A stretch of 33,740 nucleotides of DNA from the NCBI GenBank assembly GCA_030537795.1, contig JAUNVE010000021.1:1-33740 (forward strand), in the 5' to 3' direction. Both the position numbers and the translations under genes were made by a program. Position 1 is the stretch's first letter; each line of letters starts with the position of its first letter. Positions 25,769-31,847 of the stretch are shown here, piece by piece. Source of the stretch: Actinomycetaceae bacterium. Lineage in GTDB: Bacteria; Actinomycetota; Actinomycetes; Actinomycetales; Actinomycetaceae. The notes below the pieces were generated by a model. It was not told the origin of the DNA. It was given only the letters and a program-made list of their open reading frames with translations, and made no database searches.

Positions 25769-26748
25769 CGCACTCCCGTCTTAAAACTGGTCGCATAGGC
25801 GTAGGCACGTTCACTGAACAAAAGCGCGACTGCCGCCAATTTACGTCCGCTTGAAAAATTAGGGCTCGCAATAACTTCTTTCGTTCGTCCTCGTAAATCC
25901 CGAATAATAGCTTGCTTCAGCTCCCGATAGCGTATGTCGTTGCCAGTATCTGATTGGAGCATGCGATCAAGAACGTTGTACCGCGACCACGTTGCCCGAA
26001 ATCGCGCAGCGACCTTAACGTCTTTGCTCATGCTCTCGGCGATCTTTACGCAGCTTTCCGCCGAGTGAATACAGTCTAGAGCACCCGGGCTGAAATGACC
26101 GGTCGTGATGGAACCTGGACGATGGTCATAGATATATAACGGTTCCAAATCAAAACAAGCTTTGCGTATCTGCCCAACGCAATCACCCGTAAAAAACATG
26201 TCTTCGTAATAGCGTCCTGGACGAAAACGAACCGTAGTTAGAGCTGATCTGCGGAATACTCTGTTACAGACTGATCCAGGTACTTGACCGATGAGTGCGA
26301 GACGAAAAAACTCTTCGTATGGCACGCAACCCTTGCGAAATGGCGTACTTACGCTTTCTTTATCGGGATAACGATCAAGGATACCAAGGGCAACTAGATC
26401 GATTTGATCATCGTTATCGTCAAAATTGGTTAACGCAACTTCAGCGAACTGCGCTTTGACGTAGTCATCAGAGTCTATGAAACCGATGAAATTTCCGCGA
26501 GCATGTTCGACCCCTGTATTGCGCGCGGCAGATAGTCCACCATTTTTTTGGGTAATGACTCGAATGCGACGGTCACGAAGCCGCCAACGTTCGCATATTA
26601 TTGGAGAACTATCTGTCGCCCCGTCATTCACCAAGATGATTTCAAAATCCTCGATCGTTTGTGCAAGTAAAGACTCCACACAACGATCAAGATATCTCTC
26701 CGTATTGTATACGGGGACGACGAAAGTAATAACGGGCTGAGCGGTCAT
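25765..26748 (-). CDS. Glycosyltransferase family 2
   Basis: A 327-residue GT-A fold enzyme. The opening VVPVYNTERYLDRCVESLL, NDGATD at 41-46, NGGLSAARNTG, and the metal-binding DSDD at 92-95 are classic for family 2 capsule and teichoic acid transferases. The C-terminal part (about 230-327) is helical and basic. The ATG follows the tarJ stop with no gap, and its stop overlaps the GT4 start, so the order tarI-tarJ-GT2-GT4-licD-licD forms one coupled block. It adds a hexose or HexNAc to the repeat; specificity not predictable. Confidence 0.92.
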   Translation of the reverse strand: MTAQPVITFVVPVYNTERYLDRCVESLLAQTIEDFEIILVNDGATDSSPIICERWRLRDRRIRVITQKNGGLSAARNTGVEHARGNFIGFIDSDDYVKAQFAEVALTNFDDNDDQIDLVALGILDRYPDKESVSTPFRKGCVPYEEFFRLALIGQVPGSVCNRVFRRSALTTVRFRPGRYYEDMFFTGDCVGQIRKACFDLEPLYIYDHRPGSITTGHFSPGALDCIHSAESCVKIAESMSKDVKVAARFRATWSRYNVLDRMLQSDTGNDIRYRELKQAIIRDLRGRTKEVIASPNFSSGRKLAAVALLFSERAYAYATSFKTGVR

Positions 26749-27759
26749 TTACAGCTCCCACTTGAAAGCTGTTTTAAAGGGGGTTACGAGATCCGTGTTG
26801 AACGCGCGAAAAATATCGTCAATCGAACGAACGGGTTCATCTTCGTAGACAATTTTCCCAATCTGGTTTGCGATATGCGGATCGCGCCAAATCTGAGCGG
26901 CTCTTTCGAAATCTACACGACCAGAACGCGACGCCCCAACCAGTGTAAGCCCCTTCTCCAGCACCATACGCGTATCTACATCAATGGGATTTTCACTCAC
27001 CCCCATAAGAATAATGGTGCCCTGTGGTCTAATATGTTCAATAGCCTGTTCAACCGCATTCTCAGCTCCAGTGCCGCCGGTACATTCGAATACGTGATCA
27101 AATCGCACCTCTGACGGTAGTTCCTCCGTCACGTATCGTCTATCAACCAGCGTAAAATATGCCAGCTTATCCGAGTGTCGCCCAATCACGCTAACGTGGA
27201 ACTCGGGGTAGGCATGCTTGAGCAGTGTGGCTGTCAGATATCCGACAGGACCATCCCCCCACACACCAATGCGCTCGCGGAAATCATGCGAGGTTTCTTC
27301 AAAACGTCTAATCGCGTGGTAGGACACCGAGCATAACTCGGTAAGCGATGTTTGCGCATCAGCGCGGGGAATAGCAACAACACGGTCCGGTGGTAGATCA
27401 ACGATCTCACGCATAAATCCGTCATAGCCAGATGATAAGAAACGGGACCCTTCCGTGTAATTTTCGTAGATGCCCGGCCGCCCCGGACCCGCAATATTCG
27501 GAATCATCGCCACCGCTTGGCCAACTTGATAGTTCCCAGTTCGATCAAGCACAACGGTACCCACTGCTTCATGAATCAGAGCCATTGGCAACTTTTTCCG
27601 CAATACCTCCTGCGGTCGATGCCCCTGCATATATCTCTGATCGGCCTGGCATACGGACATATATTTCGGCCGTATGAGAACGCTCGTTGTATCGTCAATT
27701 TCGCGAAAGTCCGTCGAAAAAGTCCGCGGCGAAACGAGCTGATAGATCGTACTAATCAC
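26749..27759 (-). CDS. tarJ: Ribulose-5-phosphate reductase / ribitol-5-phosphate dehydrogenase, TarJ type
   Basis: A 336-residue zinc-dependent medium-chain dehydrogenase close to Staphylococcus TarJ: IYQLVSPRTF at the start, RPKYMSVCQADQRYMQG, LPMALIHEAVG, SSGYDGFM and VSYHAIRRFE are shared family segments. Zinc ligand candidates are Cys37 and His63/Glu64. TarJ reduces ribulose 5-phosphate to ribitol 5-phosphate with NADPH, feeding TarI. The GTG at 27759 is chosen because GAGG lies 6 bases upstream and the protein then aligns with the usual N-terminus; an ATG at 27771 is the alternative. It overlaps the tarI stop by 8 bases, as expected for coupled enzymes that work as a complex. Confidence 0.92.
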   Translation of the reverse strand: MISTIYQLVSPRTFSTDFREIDDTTSVLIRPKYMSVCQADQRYMQGHRPQEVLRKKLPMALIHEAVGTVVLDRTGNYQVGQAVAMIPNIAGPGRPGIYENYTEGSRFLSSGYDGFMREIVDLPPDRVVAIPRADAQTSLTELCSVSYHAIRRFEETSHDFRERIGVWGDGPVGYLTATLLKHAYPEFHVSVIGRHSDKLAYFTLVDRRYVTEELPSEVRFDHVFECTGGTGAENAVEQAIEHIRPQGTIILMGVSENPIDVDTRMVLEKGLTLVGASRSGRVDFERAAQIWRDPHIANQIGKIVYEDEPVRSIDDIFRAFNTDLVTPFKTAFKWEL

Positions 27760-28468
27760 GTGTTTCCTCATCTAGACGGTGAACAAGAGCTCGCGCAACG
27801 TTATAGTCCATCACCGTGGTGAGTTTAATATTTGAGTCCGCTCCTTCTACCAATTTAACCGGGTGTCCGGTTAGTACAAGTGCTTTACACGCATCAGTCA
27901 GTACGGACCTGTCCTCATCTGATAATTCTGCAAAGGCTTGCTTCAGCACACTGATTTTGAATGACTGTGGAGTTTGTCCTTGGTAGAGAACGGCTCGGTT
28001 TGGTATGGCGGAGACGAACTCCCCGTCTTGTCCTTCAACAATCGTATCCGTCGCGGGAATAACTGTATCGCAACCACCAAATTCCTGAGCAGCAGCGATA
28101 TTATCTTCAATTATTCGTGCGGTCACGAATGGTCTCACAGCATCGTGCGTGACTATGACATGGTCTTCACCCGGGTGTGCTGATTCGATCGTATCGACGA
28201 TATTGAAAATCGTGCTGTTACGATCGCCACCTCCCGTCACTAGTTTGACACGATCGGCTAAACCTGCCTGTGTTAACACTCGCTTCGCCTCGCCAAGCCA
28301 ATCGGGATGTACCCCCAGATACACTTCATCAATCGATTCGACAAGCAAAAACTTTTCAACCGTGTGCAGAAAAATAGGTTTATCACCAAGCGGTAGAAAC
28401 TGTTTAGGCATGGTATCCAGTTTCATCCGAGATCCCGTTCCACCGGCTAAGATCGCTCCAAAAAACAC
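27752..28468 (-). CDS. tarI: Ribitol-5-phosphate cytidylyltransferase, TarI type
   Basis: A 238-residue IspD/TarI-family enzyme that makes CDP-ribitol from CTP and ribitol 5-phosphate. The nucleotide-binding signature ILAGGTGSRM is at 5-14, with the conserved PKQF soon after (KQFLPLGDKPIFLHTVEKF). VTHDAVRPFV and YQGQTPQSFK are also typical. IspD (MEP pathway) is the main alternative; the LGDKPIFLHTVEKF stretch, VYLGVHPDW and the coupled tarJ gene favour TarI. The start is a GTG with GAGGGGG four bases upstream. CDP-ribitol is the donor for ribitol-phosphate polymers or side groups. Confidence 0.93.
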   Translation of the reverse strand: MFFGAILAGGTGSRMKLDTMPKQFLPLGDKPIFLHTVEKFLLVESIDEVYLGVHPDWLGEAKRVLTQAGLADRVKLVTGGGDRNSTIFNIVDTIESAHPGEDHVIVTHDAVRPFVTARIIEDNIAAAQEFGGCDTVIPATDTIVEGQDGEFVSAIPNRAVLYQGQTPQSFKISVLKQAFAELSDEDRSVLTDACKALVLTGHPVKLVEGADSNIKLTTVMDYNVARALVHRLDEETRD

Positions 28469-28497
28469 GTAACCCCCTCGTATGACGAAACCGCTCG

Positions 28498-28525
28498 TTT
28501 ATAAGTCCCGAGCAGCTTATTTCAG
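28498..28525 (-). promoter_or_regulatory. Possible internal promoter upstream of tarI
   Basis: In the 141-base gap upstream of tarI, the minus strand shows CTGAAA (28520-28525) and TATAAA (28498-28503) 16 bases apart, which would give a leader of about 25 bases before the GTG start and its GAGGGGG site. It would let the tarI-to-licD part of the operon be expressed apart from the dehydratase gene. Confidence 0.36.
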
Positions 28526-28578
28526 ACTATACGCTCGCCAGATTAATTTGTCGTTCCCACCCCGATATCGTTTTTTTG

Positions 28579-28595
28579 ACACCAGAGGCTGGTGT
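28579..28595. repeat. Perfect 7-bp inverted repeat beyond the dehydratase gene
   Basis: ACACCAG (28579-28585) and CTGGTGT (28589-28595) form a perfect dyad with a 3-base loop, 14 bases downstream of the dehydratase stop. Seven T bases (28571-28577) lie on the far side. On the transcribed minus strand the hairpin is followed by A, not U, so it does not read as an intrinsic terminator; it may be an RNA processing or stability hairpin, or a protein site. Confidence 0.4.
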
Positions 28596-28609
28596 ATAAC
28601 TCCCGTCCA

Positions 28610-30373
28610 CTATTGGTGCAGAACACCATCTTTCTCAACTGCCGCTGCGTGTTCAGCTTCCACAGCAGAAGGATCCAACGGCGGCACTGACACGTGAGAG
28701 ATCAGCGGGTGGAAAGGACGGTTATCGCTTTCGTTACCGCCTCGAAGCACCTCGGTGAGTTTCTCGCCCGGGCGCAAGCCAGTAAATACAATGTCAATAT
28801 CCTTATCGCTCTTAGCAATCATGCCCTTGGCGACATCCAGAATCTTCACTGGTTGTCCCATATCAAGAACCATCACTTCACCTGGACGACCAATAGCTCC
28901 GGCTTGGATAACAAGCGAGCAGGCTTCCGGAATCGTCATAAAGTACCGTTCAACATCCGGATGAGTAACTGTGACGGGACCTCCCTTGTCAATCTGCTTC
29001 CGGAAAGTCCATAGCATCGACCCTCGCGAACCTAGCACGTTGCCAAAACGGACTGACACAATACGCCCGGATGATTTTTCCGCATAATGAGCCGCGAGTC
29101 TTTCGGCTAAGCGTTTTGTCCGACCAAGTACGGAGGTAGGATCTGCCGCCTTATCTGTGGAAATATTGACGAATGTCTCCACGTCAAACTCAATCGCGAG
29201 CTTCAGAAGATTCTGGCTGCCTAATACGTTGGTTTTCCACCCTTCCTCGGGGTACTGCTCCAGCATGGGTAGATGCTTGAGTGCAGCCGTGTGAAAGACG
29301 ACCTGCGGGCGGTGCTCTTCAAAAACGGCTCGTAACGCGTCCTCATCCCTAATCGAACACAGCACCATATCGGGAGTATCGAGCAGTCCCTTGCCATACA
29401 GTTCGAGTTGCATGGCGTGAAGGGCTGACTCATCACGATCAAGCAGTACAAGTTCTTTCGGCCCCAGAGCATTTACTTGACGGCAGATTTCAGATCCGAT
29501 CGACCCCCCGGCTCCCGTTACCATAACGACTTTACCCGTCAGGTATTGCGCGATTTCGCGAAGATTTGTTTTGACCTGTTTGCGTCCAAGCAGGTCGGTA
29601 ACATCAATTTCCCGAATATCGTTGAGGTCGATTTTCCCCCCGATGAGCTTCGAGACGGGGGGAATCGTCATCATAGTGAGGCCAGCCGAATCACAAATAT
29701 TTGAGTACTCGCGAGCAACAGATGATGGGGCGGAACTAATGCAGTACACAACTGTCGTGACACCCTTTTCTCGCGCAATGCGAACCAGATCGTCGCGTGT
29801 TCCCAGTACTCGCACGCCCTCAAGACGCAAATTCTTCTTCGCTGGCGAGTCATCAATAAGGCCAACCGCTTCATAGGGAGCTGACGTATCAACTTTGAGC
29901 TGACGGATCAATTCATGGCCCGATACGCCGGCTCCAACGACAAGCACCGGCTCGGGATCAGACGCGCCTGACCGCGCAACAGATTTGTACGCTCGCCATA
30001 CGGTTCGACTTCCGGCCATGATGAGAAGTGCAAGTGGAGGAGTTGATACGGCTACAGCTCCCGATACGAACTCTCCCGGATAGATGAGAGTTGACAGGGC
30101 ACCTACCGTCCCCGACATAAGAACAAGAATCGCTAGAGCGACGACTTCTTCAAATGAGCCAATCCAGTAGCGATTGCGGTACTGCTTAGTCATAAAGCCG
30201 ACTGCCAGCTGCATCGCAATCGACACTCCGGCATATACGAGCACAGCGTTACGATCCGTAGCATTAAGATTCAAGCTAAATCGCAGAGCCGTAATAGCTA
30301 GTGCGGCGATCACCCAGCTCAGTGCATCGGCAACAGCGAGAGTTAAACGCCGGAACCACGTCGAAAGGTACAT
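28610..30373 (-). CDS. Membrane UDP-HexNAc 4,6-dehydratase, WbpM/CapD/PglF type
   Basis: A 587-residue enzyme. Four hydrophobic helices fill residues 10-125, then a Rossmann-like domain (VLVVGAGVSG at 143-152) and a catalytic short-chain dehydrogenase domain with TGAGGSIGS at 286-294. The active-site segment reads STDKAADPTSVLGRTK (405-420), the STDK...K pattern of the large dehydratases, in place of the usual YxxxK. They convert UDP-GlcNAc to a UDP-4-keto-6-deoxy-HexNAc. The divergent DegT aminotransferase would then aminate C4. The ATG follows GAGG at 5 bases. It heads the long minus-strand operon. C5 stereochemistry cannot be told from sequence. Confidence 0.91.
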   Translation of the reverse strand: MYLSTWFRRLTLAVADALSWVIAALAITALRFSLNLNATDRNAVLVYAGVSIAMQLAVGFMTKQYRNRYWIGSFEEVVALAILVLMSGTVGALSTLIYPGEFVSGAVAVSTPPLALLIMAGSRTVWRAYKSVARSGASDPEPVLVVGAGVSGHELIRQLKVDTSAPYEAVGLIDDSPAKKNLRLEGVRVLGTRDDLVRIAREKGVTTVVYCISSAPSSVAREYSNICDSAGLTMMTIPPVSKLIGGKIDLNDIREIDVTDLLGRKQVKTNLREIAQYLTGKVVMVTGAGGSIGSEICRQVNALGPKELVLLDRDESALHAMQLELYGKGLLDTPDMVLCSIRDEDALRAVFEEHRPQVVFHTAALKHLPMLEQYPEEGWKTNVLGSQNLLKLAIEFDVETFVNISTDKAADPTSVLGRTKRLAERLAAHYAEKSSGRIVSVRFGNVLGSRGSMLWTFRKQIDKGGPVTVTHPDVERYFMTIPEACSLVIQAGAIGRPGEVMVLDMGQPVKILDVAKGMIAKSDKDIDIVFTGLRPGEKLTEVLRGGNESDNRPFHPLISHVSVPPLDPSAVEAEHAAAVEKDGVLHQ

Positions 30374-30606
30374 ACGAACCTCAAAATCAAGATAGTACTA
30401 GTACCTGAATCTTATCGCCGATTATCGGTGTTTCCGAACCAGCGATACCGTGTTGGCAATCTACGCCTGCAAAATCCCATGCTTGCGCGCAGATATCCGG
30501 CGCTGTCTCCAATGCTCGGGTTGGCTCATCGGGTACGCTAGGCAATAAGTTGAGATCGTAATGAAACGACGAACCGGTCGTGCCATCCCATATGAAAGGC
30601 GTTGGA
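30374..30606. promoter_or_regulatory. Divergent control region of the two operons
   Basis: These 233 bases separate the dehydratase (-) from the aminotransferase (+). Visible dyads are GTACTAGTAC (30395-30404), a perfect 10-base palindrome overlapping a possible minus-strand -10 box TACTAT, and CCGAT/ATCGG (30418-30422 and 30424-30428). A shared regulator site is plausible. No clear plus-strand promoter was recognised. A minus-strand frame stays open through the region but is not recognisable. Confidence 0.35.
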
Positions 30607-31803
30607 GTGCACATTCCTTTTTCCCCACCGGACATTAGACAAGAAGATATTGACGCGGTTGTCGATGTCTTAAAGTCGGGTTGGATCACATCCGGTCCAG
30701 TTGGAACGCAATTTGCACAGGCTCTCACCGAGTACTGCGATGCTGCCGGAACAGTGCTCGTCAACTCGTGTACTGCCGGTCTAGAACTGGCATTGGTTGC
30801 GCTCGGCGTCGGCCCCGGGGACGAGGTCATTGTTCCCGCCTACACGTACACGGCATCAGCATCTGTCATCCACCACGTTGGTGCAACTATCGTGATGGTT
30901 GACGTTGCTCCCGGGTCGTATTTCGTAGACCCCTCGACATGGGAGAATGCGATAACTGAACGTACGAAAGCGATTATCGCCGTCGATATTGCGGGAGTCA
31001 TGAACGATACAACCGCCATTTACCGTGCGATTGAAAACCGCAAAGAACTGTTCCATCCCACTAATTCACTACAGGAAAAAATCGGACGTGTCGCGCTCAT
31101 TATTGACGCCGCACACTCGCTCGGCGCAGTCCGTAACGGCGCCATTTCTGGTTCCGTTGCCGACCTCACCGCTTTCAGCTTCCACGCGGTGAAGAATTTA
31201 ACCACCGGTGAGGGCGGCGCTCTTTGCTGGAGCAAAAATCTTCCGGTTGATCACGACGATTTTGAACGAACGCTACGCATCCTCTGTCTCCACGGTCAGG
31301 ACAAGTCTGCCTTGGAAAAGATGAATGCCGCCGCTTGGGAATACGATATTTTAACCCCGGCTTTCAAATGGAATCTCGCAGACATTATGGCTGCGTTGGG
31401 GCTTTCGCAACTCAAAAGATACCCCGAAATCATCAGTCGTCGTCACGAAATTATCGACCGGTACGACGACATTTTATCCGATACACCCACGACTTCACTG
31501 ATGCACGTAGGCGAAGATTTCCGCTCCTCCGGTCACCTGTACTTACTGACATTAACGGGATATTCAGTAGCTCAGCGCAATGCGTTTATCGACGACATGT
31601 ACGAAGCCGGGGTGTCCTGCAACGTGCATTACAAACCTCTCCCTGAACTCACCGCATACCAGAACCTCGGTTTTTCAAGTGCGGACTATCCCCAGGCTCT
31701 CGCCCAGTACACAAGCGAAGTCACACTTCCACTGCACACCTGTTTGTCCGACGAGCAAGTGGAATACGTGGCTTCGACAGCGCGCAACCTCATATTGAAA
31801 TGA
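30607..31803 (+). CDS. DegT/DnrJ/EryC1/StrS-family sugar aminotransferase
   Basis: A 398-residue fold-type I PLP enzyme. The N-terminus (HIPFSPPDI, then LKSGWITSGPVG) and the pyridoxal lysine K196 in FHAVKNLTTGEGG define the family. VDIAGVMNDT, DAAHSLGA and HYKPLPELTAY are further landmarks. It would transfer an amino group, usually from glutamate, to the C4 keto group of the dehydratase product, giving a UDP-4-amino-4,6-dideoxy-HexNAc such as the AATGal or bacillosamine precursor. The GTG at 30607 is chosen because AAAGG lies 7 bases upstream and the protein then begins as the family does; ATG 30592 and GTG 30580 are alternatives without a binding site. It precedes the fusion gene by 44 bases. 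Confidence 0.92.
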   Translation: MHIPFSPPDIRQEDIDAVVDVLKSGWITSGPVGTQFAQALTEYCDAAGTVLVNSCTAGLELALVALGVGPGDEVIVPAYTYTASASVIHHVGATIVMVDVAPGSYFVDPSTWENAITERTKAIIAVDIAGVMNDTTAIYRAIENRKELFHPTNSLQEKIGRVALIIDAAHSLGAVRNGAISGSVADLTAFSFHAVKNLTTGEGGALCWSKNLPVDHDDFERTLRILCLHGQDKSALEKMNAAAWEYDILTPAFKWNLADIMAALGLSQLKRYPEIISRRHEIIDRYDDILSDTPTTSLMHVGEDFRSSGHLYLLTLTGYSVAQRNAFIDDMYEAGVSCNVHYKPLPELTAYQNLGFSSADYPQALAQYTSEVTLPLHTCLSDEQVEYVASTARNLILK

Positions 31804-31807
31804 ACCC

Positions 31808-31840
31808 CTCCTATCAGTTCACTGATGCCGAAAATAGGAG
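31808..31840 (+). promoter_or_regulatory. Inverted repeat covering the ribosome binding site of the fusion gene
   Basis: CTCCTAT (31808-31814) is perfectly complementary to ATAGGAG (31834-31840), and the latter contains the AGGAG ribosome binding site that lies 7 bases before the ATG at 31848. The hairpin has a 19-base loop and begins 4 bases after the aminotransferase stop. A ribosome finishing the upstream gene would melt it, so it may couple translation of the two genes. Confidence 0.42.
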
Positions 31841-31847
31841 ATAAGCG

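Noticed and set aside
27752..28468. tarI as IspD of the MEP isoprenoid pathway
   Set aside because: The coupled tarJ gene and the TarI-like N-terminal region make ribitol phosphate the better substrate call.
28571..28595. Hairpin plus T-run as an intrinsic terminator of the dehydratase gene
   Set aside because: The T-run is on the wrong side: on the minus-strand transcript the hairpin is followed by A residues, and on the plus strand the T-run precedes the hairpin.
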